A DNA stretch of 64,000 nucleotides, from the NCBI GenBank assembly GCA_028023455.1, contig JAQFVV010012395.1:9916154-9980153 (forward strand). Direction: 5' to 3'. Of this stretch, positions 1-9,786 are shown piece after piece. The stretch is from Epiperipatus broadwayi (lineage: Eukaryota > Onychophora > Udeonychophora > Euonychophora > Peripatidae). The notes beneath the pieces are model-generated. The model was not told where the DNA came from and did no database searches. It saw only the letters and a list, made by a program, of their open reading frames with translations. Position numbers and translations under genes: made by a program. Positions within the stretch are counted from its first letter, which is position 1, and every line of letters starts with the position of its first letter.

Positions 1-780
1 TAAGGACACATATTACTAAGCAAAAATAAAATTGTTTACAAATAATTATACTTATGATTAATTTTGCAATTAATTAGAAAAAAAAACAAGTTTCCTCCCA
101 TGTGCATTTTTTTCCTGTGTGTGTGCAGACTCTGCCAAGGTATATATTCAAAACCCTAATCATGTGATTGATTTCACTGATTGAAAATTTTTAATGACCA
201 CCTCTTGACTTCTTATATTAAAGTTTAAAAATTAATCTGGTATCTGGGGCATCAAACTAAAAATAAAAACTCATTAGCATAAAGTTTAGAGTTGTTAATT
301 AAAAATATAGCATCTTAAAATAATTATTTATAAAAACTAAAATTATTACAATGAAATAAACTATTACAGTACAAATTATACATTATTTTGTAAAGAATAT
401 TATATTACTCTTTTATAATCATTTAGACTATTTAAATAAATAAATAAATGAGAATTTCACCTGAATACCATTATTATTTTAATTTAAATACTTAAGAATG
501 ACATTTAAATATTATGAAGAAGGAAATAAAAGCTAAAATTAATAAATGTAAGCACAGTCACACACATTCTCCTAAGTTTCTTTTAATTAAAACCTAACAA
601 TTTTTTAATAGTAATAAATGAACTCTATCTTTCAAATTAAATAACTTAACTTTATTTAAACTAATTTAATCTTTGTTATTAGCATGAACAACACAAATAA
701 TTTAGACAAAAATGTTTCATTATAAGCAGGCAAATTAAATTTTAATATCTATTATTAATATTTACTAAGGCATTAAACCT
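1..780. other. AT-rich sequence, nothing recognised
   Basis: Strongly AT-rich DNA with short A and T runs and stops in every frame. I see no conserved coding stretch, RNA gene or clear repeat boundary. Confidence 0.6.
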
Positions 781-1110
781 TTAAGCATGTGCACTTGAAA
801 ATACAAAGGTAGGGACCTCTACAGGTCTTAACCACAAGCTTACTCTTTGAAAAAAAAAAGGGAAATCCTTCTTTACTTCAACCTACTTTCTATATAAATA
901 GGTGAAGAAGCAGTTAGATCTGAGAGTGTGAAGCTATTCAATACTTCACTGATTAAATCCATAATTCCTATTACACATTAGTACACGCAAAATCTTTCGA
1001 CTTACAATGAGTCAATGGAAAGATCTTATAGTTAGAAATTTATTACAATAATTTAAAGTTGTAATTATAAATTTATTTAATGCACATTGATTACTTAAAT
1101 ATTACTATAA
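780..1110. repeat. Foldback family FB1, diverged single-arm copy
   Basis: This stretch aligns by eye with the left half of the large foldback at 40418-41010. Shared blocks occur in the same order: an arm start with CATGTG, a TATATAAATAGG-like block, GAAGCTA, TTCACTGATTAA, and then a core reading CAAAATCTTT, GA, TTACAATGAGTCAAT. Only one arm plus the core is preserved, so it is an old or partial copy. No protein is encoded. Confidence 0.5.
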
Positions 1111-2800
1111 TTTAATTTAAAACACTAAATTTTAAAATATTAGAGACTATATGAAAGTATTCTAACTTTTAAAGAATTAAAAATTAATTCCAACTGCAAA
1201 TAAGTTCAAATCAACATAGAATAAAAATATTAAAATGATTCTTAATAATAATTAAGATTTATAAAAGTGTTTATAATAAGTTATAAATTAAATTGGCATT
1301 TAATTGCAAAACCCTAATAAAATTAACTGGCAATAAAATTAAGTTATTATTTTTTTTTTTACAGTTAGGTAAATTAAGTAACTGGGAGTTTAGCTTTACT
1401 GGCAAAAACTAAAGGTTATAATATATATATATATATTGAAGTGATATTTATATACATTTCAGGTCTGTAATTTAAGAAATTCAAAGAAAGTTTAAAAATA
1501 AATGTTTTAAACAATTTTAATAAATAAAAATTGTATATATAATTCATGCACAGATAAATGTATACAGTATAATTAATGATAAATTTGTTTTAAAAGTATG
1601 CTGAAACAAAATGTGTTTGTTTTTTATTAACAATTACAAAGAAGAAATGAAATTCTTAGAAAAAGAAATTAAAATGCTTGTAAATTAATTAAGTAATGAG
1701 ATAAATATCTGATGCAATTCAGGCTGTTATTTTATTAATCCCTTTCAAAGATAAAAATTTGTAAATGGTATTATTGGGTAAATTGAACTGTGGATCTAAA
1801 CAAAGATTAAACATTATCTACACCCAATAGATGGAGGATTCAAATGACTACTGATCGATTCTATTTTGGCTGATAAGCAAATCAAAAAGATATAAATAGA
1901 GAATGTAAGCTGATTTATTTGGATTCTGCTTATTCTGAATATTCTGATATTTTGATAATCTGCTACATCTTTTAATCATTATGCTTGTTTCAGTCAGCAT
2001 CCCATAGCTGTACTTATTCATATATTTTGGCCCCAATGTCATGCAGGAGTAGAAAAGCATCCATCTACTTCACTCTGGCCAGCCAGGAAATGGCAATCCG
2101 TAGTCCATCACTGAATCTAGAAAAGAAAGTCATCAACTAATGGTGAAACATCTTGAATGTTGTGTCCGATGTGGGTACACTTTATACGCATAAACTTCTA
2201 ATGCCCAAAGCTTCAGGGAGAAACTAGCCATCAATTAAAGAATAAACTACTGATGAAGTTACCTAATAAATTTTGAACTATGATTAAAACCTACTACTAC
2301 CATAGCTCTGATTCAACAAATAAAATCTGCCAAGATAAACTAATTCCTAAAGAATGAATGCAAACTTTTAATGCTGAAAGGAATAGATATAAATATTAAA
2401 AGAATATTATAAATCTCTAGCATTACTATTATTTATCTTCTCTCTAATGAAAATGCTTTAGTCAAATAATTGGTTGTTAAATCTGTTTATAAATGGGTAT
2501 GGCAAGAGATTGTTGTTTTGTTCTCTTTATCACCCTATGATTTAGTTGGCGATAATTTTATATAAAGCAATGTAAATTTATTATAATCTCTGGCCATGCT
2601 TTTAATGATTTATTGTTTTTTAATCATTCCACTTTATTGAAAATATAAACAATAATTTAAATCTGTAATTTAATGAACCCTGAAGGAAATTCAAGCAGGC
2701 TGCATAGATAGAATAAGTTAATATAATTTTAATTGTCCTTTAATAAATTACAGTCTTAAACAAACTACCCTCCAGTTTTGAGAAAGGATAATTAAGAATA
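1110..2800. other. AT-rich sequence, nothing recognised
   Basis: AT-rich intergenic DNA containing a short (TA)n run near 1421-1435. Open frames are short and have biased composition. No feature is supported. Confidence 0.6.
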
Positions 2801-2804
2801 TTGA

Positions 2805-3159
2805 TTCTAGCATGTGTGCATATGTGGTGCAACTGTTCCCAAAAGCTATAAAGTGTTATTACACGAGTGTTTTCCAGACAATCCCACAATCATGTGTAGA
2901 AAGAGACATGACCTTAAAATAAAAATTAAAGAGGCCTTTTTCATCCCACGAGACAAAAATGCCATAAACAGGAAGGACACATGCTATGCTTTATCGAAGA
3001 AATGGAATTAGCATATTTGCATATCATTAAACATATTAGCAAGCTATGATTATGAAGGCAAGATCCTTTGAAAGTGCTCAGCTTGTTTGTTTTTATTCAT
3101 CTATTTTGTAATAACACTTTATAACTTTTGGAAACAGTTGTGCTGCACACGTGCTAGAA
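2805..3159. mobile_element. MITE-like element with inverted terminal repeats
   Basis: The left end (from 2805, TTCTAGCATGTGTGCA) is the imperfect reverse complement of the right end (to 3159, ...GCACACGTGCTAGAA). The match continues inward for about 55 bp through CAACTGTT, CCAAAAG, TATAAAGTGTTATTACA. The interior of about 240 bp has no credible coding sequence; the 65-codon frame inside starts within the inverted repeat. A target duplication was not identified. Confidence 0.65.
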
Positions 3160-4285
3160 TATATATATTTCCCCAAAGTAAAAAAATTATTTGACTTAAT
3201 AGGAATATTGATGTAAGTGAACTGCTATAACCTTGATTTGGGGCTGTTTTCTTTATATATGAAATTTGTTAGTATGTATTTAATTTATTTATTATTTTAT
3301 TTAGAGCAGTAGTATGCAGTAGACACACATTCATATAGTATATTATTTGCCTTGTTTTTGTACATCTTGGACGATACCCTTTGTGAAACTGCTGGTTAGT
3401 TTTATGCTTTATACATGATAGATATCAATTCCTATTATTTAGCCTGCTTCTAGTTCACATATATGTATCCATCAAAAAATTAATGTAACATCGATATTGC
3501 CTCTTACATTTTGACATAGAGCATTTAATCACTTACTAGCATTACAGCCTAAAGGTATTTATGGTAGTCTGGTTATTTAAATAGTTTATAAATTTATTAT
3601 ATTCTCAAACTGCAGGTTTATCAATTTAAAAGCTATAATAATAATTGCTTGTGATCATTAATCTATGCAGTGAATTTATATCTTTTTAGAATTACTTAAT
3701 ATGTGTTAAGAAGTATTTAAGTATTATACCATATATAACATTTGTGCATAAACTTAATTATCACATGAATATATTTAATTACTGAATCAATTATTCATTA
3801 AACATATTAACTTTTACAAATATTGACTAGTGTGTGTTATCTTTATGTATATACGTAAATAAATTGTAATGTCTCTTTTTTTTTTTAAAGTTTGTCATTA
3901 TTTTGCAATCAATAATTTATTTAGAATAGGATAAGAGTCTTGTGTGACTAACTGATCTTAGCAGACTGTAAAAGAAAAAATGGTTGTTCAGTGACATCAA
4001 AATGTGGGATGCACATGCAGATTGCCCTTAGGAAATTTTCGTGTGAGTTGAACATTTATGACAGTTACAATATATGTATGCGTGTTGTAACATCCATTGA
4101 TCTTTCTGAATATATTTATTTAGTGGGGATCTTTGATTGTGGCCATAACCTATTGATGCTCAATTAGTGACAGTCACCACACCTTTTCTCATCAATATTC
4201 CAAGTTTCGAATGCAGATTAGGTCTTTGAGCATAATCTATATTGAGAAAACTTATGTCCAGTCTTAGGGATAGTAATGGATGATG

Positions 4286-4735
4286 TTGCATTTCATTATA
4301 TTTGCAAATATCGATACTTTAATGAGTTTTTTCATTTTAAAATAAATTTCAATTATGATGTAATTATAGCCAGCTAAATCAGATATTACACCAAAATTAC
4401 ATCCCAAAATTGTATTTAACTGACACAAACACACAACAACAACAACAACAACAACAACAATAATAATAAAAAATAATAGTAATAATGATGATGATGGTGA
4501 TGATGATAATAATAATAATGATGATGATGATGATGATGATAATATTGCATTTCATTATATTTGCAAATATCGATATTTTAATGAGTTTTTTCATTTTAAA
4601 ATAAATTTCAATTATGATGTAAATTATAGCCAGCTAAATCAGATATTACACTAAAATTACATCCCAAAATTGTATTTAACTGACACAAACACACAACAAC
4701 AACAACAACAATAATAATAATAATAATAATAGTAA
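4286..4735 (+). repeat. Tandem duplication of a ~155-bp sequence, each copy with an AAC/AAT/GAT microsatellite tail
   Basis: The segment starting TTGCATTTCATTATATTTGC at 4286 recurs at 4544, a 258-bp period, with only a few differences over about 155 bp. Copy 1 is followed by CAA, AAT and GAT microsatellites. Copy 2 is followed by CAA and AAT repeats that stop abruptly at 4735. The same mixed microsatellite pattern resumes at 12156. This indicates that copy 2's tail was split by the LINE insertion 4736-12155. Confidence 0.75.
4717..4735 (+). repeat. Left target duplication of the LINE
   Basis: ATAATAATAATAATAGTAA. The same 19 bases occur at 12156-12174. The non-repetitive AGTAA ending makes this more than a chance microsatellite match. 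Confidence 0.6.
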
Positions 4736-4848
4736 AATCTCTGCTGAGGTAAGAAGCAATCGTTAAGTTCTCCGATGTAAGTATTTATTTTTTACTTTTG
4801 TTCCAACTTGTTATGCGAAAAATAAACATAATACAGGAAAAATCGAAT

Positions 4849-4863
4849 TATATAATAGATTAA
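4849..4863 (+). repeat. Left target duplication of the hammerhead array
   Basis: TATATAATAGATTAA, repeated exactly at 6921-6935 on the other side of the array. A 15-bp exact direct repeat at both outer ends of the inverted array indicates insertion of the whole structure as one event. Confidence 0.8.
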
Positions 4864-4975
4864 ACAATTCAAAACAAAACAACACTCTCCATATAGTAGT
4901 GCCATCTTGTGCCAACAAGAGCAATCAATGGATGCCAGAAGGCTTGTGCATAAAATCCCTATCTAATGCCTACTC

Positions 4976-5034
4976 ATCCAATATCCCCAGACTAGTTTCT
5001 GGCTTGTGGCCTTCATCAGTGAGGAGCCTTGGAT
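4976..5034 (-). ncRNA. Type I hammerhead ribozyme, family A
   Basis: Read on the minus strand: outer stem I ATCCA (5034-5030), inner stem I TCCTCA (5025-5020), core CTGATGA (5019-5013), stem II GGC-loop-GCC (within 5012-5000), GAAA (4999-4996), stem III ACTAGT (4996-4991), C17 at 4990, then TGGGGA (4989-4984) and TGGAT (4980-4976) closing stem I. All invariant core bases are present. Cleavage is predicted between 4990 and 4989. A and A face each other next to the core in stem II, which is unusual. Confidence 0.85.
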
Positions 5035-5441
5035 CTGAGAGCACTGCACCTAGATCTTAGGATCTAATGCAACCCTCCAGCACCCACCTTTTAACTCTAT
5101 TTAACTACAAAACTATGAGAATGAAATTGAAAACACTATTAATATTTTCAATCCAAGCTCAATAGCTTATATAGTCATATGGGTCTGAACTCAATTCAGC
5201 ACCCATACATTTTGGTGTCTTTGGCTCTTTAACAACCATAGCCACCATTATCCTATTAGGCAGGATTGGTGTTAAACCACTAAACATCACATGATCACTA
5301 TCTCATACTAGCACAATAATTGTTATTAAACAATTCAAAACAAAACAACACTCTCCATATAGTAGTGCCATCTTGTGCTAACAAGAGCAATCAATGGATG
5401 CCAGAAGGCTTGTGCATAAAATCCCTATCTAATGCCTACTC

Positions 5442-5500
5442 ATCCAATATCCCCAGACTAGTTTCTGGCTTGTGGCCTTCATCAGTGAGGAGCCTTGGAT
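5442..5500 (-). ncRNA. Type I hammerhead ribozyme, family A
   Basis: Copy of the ribozyme at 4976-5034, exactly 466 bp downstream and identical through the core and all stems. Core CTGATGA (5485-5479 on minus), GAAA and stem III ACTAGT are intact. Predicted cleavage is between 5456 and 5455. Confidence 0.85.
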
Positions 5501-6233
5501 CTGAGAGCACTGCACCTAGATCTTAGGATCTAATGCAACCCTCCAGCACCCACCTTTTAACTCTATTTAACTACAAAACTATGAGAATGAAATTGAAAAC
5601 ACTATTAATATTTTCAATCCAAGCTCAATAGCTTATATAGTCATATGGGTCTGAACTCAATTCAGCACCCATACATTTTGGTGTCTTTGGCTCTTTAACA
5701 ACCATAGCCACCATTATCCTATTAGGCAGGATTGGTGTTAAACCACTAAACATCACATGATCACTATCTCATACTAGCACAATAATTGTTATTAAACAAT
5801 TCAAAACTAGTCTGGGGATATTGGATGAGTAGGCATTAGATAGGGATTTTATGCACAAGCCTTCTGGCATCCATTGATTGCTCTTGTTAGCACAAGATGG
5901 CACTACTATATGGAGAGTGTTGTTTTGTTTTGAATTGTTTAATAACAATTATTGTGCTAGTATGAGATAGTGATCATGTGATGTTTAGTGGTTTAACACC
6001 AATCCTGCCTAATAGGATAATGGTGGCTATGGTTGTTAAAGAGCCAAAGACACCAAAATGTATGGGTGCTGAATTGAGTTCAGACCCATATGACTATATA
6101 AGCTATTGAGCTTGGATTGAAAATATTAATAGTGTTTTCAATTTCATTCTCATAGTTTTGTAGTTAAATAGAGTTAAAAGGTGGGTGCTGGAGGGTTGCA
6201 TTAGATCCTAAGATCTAGGTGCAGTGCTCTCAG

Positions 6234-6292
6234 ATCCAAGGCTCCTCACTGATGAAGGCCACAAGCCAGAAACTAGTCTGGGGATATTGGAT
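6234..6292 (+). ncRNA. Type I hammerhead ribozyme, family A
   Basis: Plus-strand reference copy. ATCCA 6234-6238 pairs with TGGAT 6288-6292. TCCTCA 6243-6248 pairs with TGGGGA 6279-6284 (six pairs, one G-U), leaving an internal loop of 4 and 3 bases. Core CTGATGA is 6249-6255, stem II GGC/GCC with loop CACAA lies within 6256-6268, GAAA is 6269-6272, the self-complementary stem III ACTAGT is 6272-6277 and C17 is 6278. Cleavage is predicted at 6278/6279. Confidence 0.88.
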
Positions 6293-6699
6293 GAGTAGGC
6301 ATTAGATAGGGATTTTATGCACAAGCCTTCTGGCATCCATTGATTGCTCTTGTTAGCACAAGATGGCACTACTATATGGAGAGTGTTGTTTTGTTTTGAA
6401 TTGTTTAATAACAATTATTGTGCTAGTATGAGATGGTGATCATGTGATGTTTAGTGGTTTAACACCAATCCTGCCTAATAGGATAATGGTGGCTATGGTT
6501 GTTAAAGAGCCAAAGACACCAAAATGTATGGGTGCTGAATTGAGTTCAGACCCATATGACTATATAAGCTATTGAGCTTGGATTGAAAATATTAATAGTG
6601 TTTTCAATTTCATTCTCATAGTTTTGTAGTTAAATAGAGTTAAAAGGTGGGTGCTGGAGGGTTGCATTAGATCCTAAGATCTAGGTGCAGTGCTCTCAG

Positions 6700-6758
6700 A
6701 TCCAAGGCTCCTCACTGATGAAGGCCACAAGCCAGAAACTAGTCTGGGGATATTGGAT
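6700..6758 (+). ncRNA. Type I hammerhead ribozyme, family A
   Basis: Second plus-strand copy, 466 bp after 6234-6292 and identical in core and stems: CTGATGA 6715-6721, predicted cleavage 6744/6745. Two same-strand ribozymes 466 nt apart would release a unit-length RNA if both cut. Confidence 0.87.
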
Positions 6759-6920
6759 GAGTAGGCATTAGATAGGGATTTTATGCACAAGCCTTCTGGC
6801 ATCCATTGATTGCTCTTGTTAGCACAAGATGGCACTACTATATGGAGAGTGTTGTTTTGTTTTGAATTGTTTAATAACAATTATTGTGCTAGTATGAGAT
6901 GGTGATCATGTGATGTTTAG

Positions 6921-6935
6921 TATATAATAGATTAA
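6921..6935 (+). repeat. Right target duplication of the hammerhead array
   Basis: TATATAATAGATTAA, an exact copy of 4849-4863. LINE sequence continues directly after it. Confidence 0.8.
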
Positions 6936-7010
6936 TAGTGTTTTTTGAAAAATATCGGTGTGTTTTAATATCTTTTTTAAAAAAAATACTGACTTGAGTC
7001 AGAATAAATC

Positions 7011-8614
7011 ATGGCTACTGCCCAGTCAAGCGTGAGCGAATTAAGCACCAATACAAAATTAACAACATCGTTAGTTTCAACATCGCCTATTTCGTATGCA
7101 AAAGTACTTAAAAGTAATAGCAATACTACAGCACCAACTCAAATACCGCGCTTCCGTAGAACAAACACAAATGATATTAAAAATCTTGATCTAAACACTC
7201 GAGAAGAAAATCAACCCCAGCCGCAATCTGGACAAAAGAAACGCTTGAAAATGTGACGGACCGTTTCAGTAATACGGTGCCTCGGACGTTATTTGAAACA
7301 TTTCGCAGGTTTTTTTCACCAACTTCGTTAGTACTCGCAGTAACCGATAATCAATGCTCATTATATCGTTTCCCAAAAGCTTTATTATATGAAGCAATCA
7401 CGCAAAATGCACTATGGGAAACAATCTCTTGTATCGCCGACCACCCAAATTCTCGATATATAACCATTGATTTTTATACTCAGCAGCAAAAAGAACGGTT
7501 TCAATCCACTATTTTAGCACTTGATAATTACGCACTCGTAATTATAGATGAAAACCGGAAAAATATAATTACTGGAGTGCTTAAAAATACTTATCTTAAA
7601 TACAACGTACAAGATTTTCAAAAAATGATAAACCCGTTTGGAAAAGTAATTGCCCTACAGCCTATATATTTAAAAGACACACCTATACCGATATGTAGTA
7701 ATCGTTTTGAATTTAAAATAAAACTACATAAAAACGTAGACGCCTCAACGATTCCAACACAGATTACAGATCAAGAAGCGACACTCTCTCTTCACATAAG
7801 AGGTCTAAAGCCACTTTGTTTTGGCTGTGGACAGAGAGGACACCTAGCAACTCAGTGCGATAACACAAAAAGCAATCACTGTGAACAAACTAAAATCCTC
7901 TCCCCAGAACAACCCAGTGATGAAAATAAAATTTATAATAACACTACATCCATTGGCAACCCAATAATAGAAACCGGAAAAAAACAGATTCAAACACCCA
8001 CAAACAAAAATAATAATGGATCAGAATTGCCTATCCCAAAGACCAACCAAAAAAATAATAACACAAAAACTAACACAGAAATCCAAGATTCAAACGAAAA
8101 TAATTCTCAAGAAACCACAACACAAAATACAGCAATTACATCACAGGATCAGCATCTCAATAAAACAAAATGTGTACCAAGTAAAAATCAACAAACAGAA
8201 AGTAAACACACACAGTTATATAATGAAAATATAAATCCAGATAATATAAAGATACCAATAATAAAAAAAACTACAATTATAAACAAAACTGCATCAAACA
8301 TAATGGATGCAATAGAAGCCCCTCTTCCACCTATTCAAGAGAATACACCAGAGGGAAAAAGGAAGCCCGGCAGACCAAGTAAAAATCATGAATCCAAAAA
8401 AGGCAAAAAAACAGACCAAAAGCACAACTCATCAGACATATACAATTTAGAAAATGATGAAATAGAAATGGATATAAGCCAACAACAAATGGACACCTGT
8501 TCGGTTTCATCACAAATTGCCTGTATAGAGTCTGAAGCAATATTAAATGAAAGAAAAACTGATAATAAACCCAACATCTTAAATATGTATCAGCATCCAT
8601 CTACTGCAATATAA
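7011..8614 (+). pseudogene. LINE ORF1 (CCHC zinc-knuckle RNA-binding protein), frameshifted
   Basis: ORF1 proteins of this group bind LINE RNA and form ribonucleoprotein particles. The reading frame opens with an ATG at 7011 (MATAQSSVSEL) and runs in one frame to a stop at 7254-7256. The rest continues in another frame (from about 7230) to 8614, so a single-base indel lies near 7225-7250; the GTG at 7253 is not needed as a start. The body has a basic, RRM-like N-terminal half. A single zinc knuckle CFGCGQRGHLATQC (C-X2-C-X4-H-X4-C) is encoded near 7820-7860. The C-terminal half is a long Asn/Thr/Lys/Gln-rich low-complexity region with a short GRKPGRPSK-like AT-hook-type basic patch. It lies 62 bp before ORF2. 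Confidence 0.72.
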
Positions 8615-8789
8615 ACAAAAATTTAGTATTAAAAATAAAATAAAAATCAATACCCTGTTAAAAAATTATTTAAAACATGAAGATAAAAATTGGATCTCTC
8701 AACATTAGAGGCTTAAATGCCACCAAAAAACTTTTTGATCTCAAAAAATGGTTACATACAACACAACCACACATACTTGGGCTTTTGGA

Positions 8790-8800
8790 ATCGGAAGAGC
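8790..8800 (+). other. 11-bp match to the Illumina adapter core
   Basis: ATCGGAAGAGC, eleven bases of the TruSeq stem AGATCGGAAGAGC. On its own it could be chance. It sits where the endonuclease frame breaks and within 1 kb of two longer matches. Confidence 0.5.
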
Positions 8801-9556
8801 TACAGCAGCTCTCAAATTGATCCATCAAAATATTTAGTCAGCCAAGGTTTTTGTGCCTGCTCAAGGCAATCATCATCACCATCAGGTGGCACAGGCATAA
8901 TTATTTCCCACAACTGCCCTTTTGATTCTTTTAAAATCCGATCTATTGACTCTAATCTTATCATATTAACACTCCATCATAAAAATATCACACTTAACCT
9001 AGTATTTGTATATATACCACCAGGCCCCATCATCATCTCCAGAATAATAGCAACAATAAATTCAATGCTTACAGCAACACCAAATCCCATAATACTCCTG
9101 GGAGATTTCAACATGACCTACCAAACTTTTGTCACCAAATGGATCCATCAAATAACAATCCCACTTATGAGTGCTGAGGGTTTTCTCCCATCAAACTCAA
9201 TATCTTTTAATAACAATAGATATAAGTCACTTATTGATTTGTGTTTCTACTCACCAATGTTACATCATTATTTTAATCTTGAACTCTGTCCATCTATAAT
9301 CTCAGATCATGCTGCTCAGTTCATCACCCTCGACCTAACAAAAATACAGAATACAACAATAGCCCTCCAAAAGACTATGCGAATACTTCTTCCAGCACAA
9401 ACAACTGAATTCCTATATTCAGAAACATATATAATGCTCCAAAAACTTCAAAACATGTCACTTGATCCAGTACAAAAGTATATAGCATTCACCAATATAC
9501 TTTCTTTCAACATCAATCATATTACCTGCAACTCAACACCCCCCACCAGATTATTA

Positions 9557-9569
9557 GCTCTTCCGATCT
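9557..9569 (-). other. 13-bp match to the Illumina adapter core, reverse orientation
   Basis: GCTCTTCCGATCT is the exact complement of AGATCGGAAGAGC. The endonuclease reading frame changes back here (mod-2 to mod-1 frame), as expected at a chimeric join. Confidence 0.75.
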
Positions 9570-9710
9570 ACATAAAAGAATAACCATTTCCAGACCAACT
9601 ACAGATAATCAAACACAAATTAAAAAACTTACAGAAATGTACAACAATACATGCAATACACTAAAGCAATATGTAGCAATAAAAAAGAAAAAAATATGCC
9701 TTACACAACA

Positions 9711-9729
9711 AGATCGGAAGAGCACACGT
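9711..9729 (+). other. 19-bp exact match to the TruSeq adapter
   Basis: AGATCGGAAGAGCACACGT is the first 19 bases of the TruSeq index adapter. A chance occurrence in 64 kb is negligible. The match stops there: the next bases, ACATACGG, are not adapter. This points to residual adapter in the assembly rather than genomic DNA. Confidence 0.92.
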
Positions 9730-9762
9730 ACATACGGTGGGCATTGGGATACCCATCCACAG

Positions 9763-9786
9763 TTCAAGTGCCTATAGGCACTTGAA
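9763..9786. other. 24-bp perfect palindrome next to the adapter sequence
   Basis: TTCAAGTGCCTA is followed immediately by its exact reverse complement. It lies 33 bp after the 19-bp adapter match and introduces a TAG stop at its centre in the ORF2 frame. It may be a self-joined read end rather than a biological site. Confidence 0.6.

Larger units (their letters stand above)
4864..6920. mobile_element. Hammerhead family A array: palindrome of 466-bp units, two minus then about two plus
   Basis: The unit repeats with a 466-bp period (for example 4861 to 5327 to 5793, and 6249 to 6715). Units at 4864-5806 lie in the minus orientation and 5807-6920 in the plus orientation. The array is therefore a foldback with arms of about 940 bp (4864-5806 against 5927-6872) and a loop of about 120 bp. 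The switch at 5806/5807 joins ...TTCAAAAC to TAGTCTGGGG, inside the ribozyme GAAAC segment, with AAAC microhomology. Units are nearly identical (for example ATAGTG versus ATGGTG, and CCAACAAG versus CTAACAAG), so the array is young. Each complete unit carries one type I hammerhead. There is no coding capacity and no poly(A) tail. It interrupts the LINE 5' region. It resembles metazoan retrozymes or Penelope-associated hammerhead repeats. Confidence 0.85.

Noticed and set aside
2252-2280. CTGATGA at about 2252 as another hammerhead
   Set aside because: No stem II hairpin and no GAAA at the required spacing.
4397-4594. 65-codon frame of poly-Ile and poly-Cys
   Set aside because: Pure translation of AAC/AAT/GAT microsatellites.
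5320-6880. A 68-codon frame repeated identically three times (5320-5526, 6208-6414, 6674-6880)
   Set aside because: It reads through the hammerhead unit, including the antisense of the ribozyme. Its conservation comes from the recent DNA repeat, not from protein selection.
4864-6920. CRISPR array or LTR pair
   Set aside because: 466-bp units without short repeats and spacers rule out CRISPR. The inverted arms, 15-bp duplication and absence of TG..CA ends or gag-pol rule out an LTR pair.
8331-8600. 89-codon minus-strand frame
   Set aside because: Antisense of LINE ORF1 low-complexity sequence; Phe/Leu/Cys-rich by composition.
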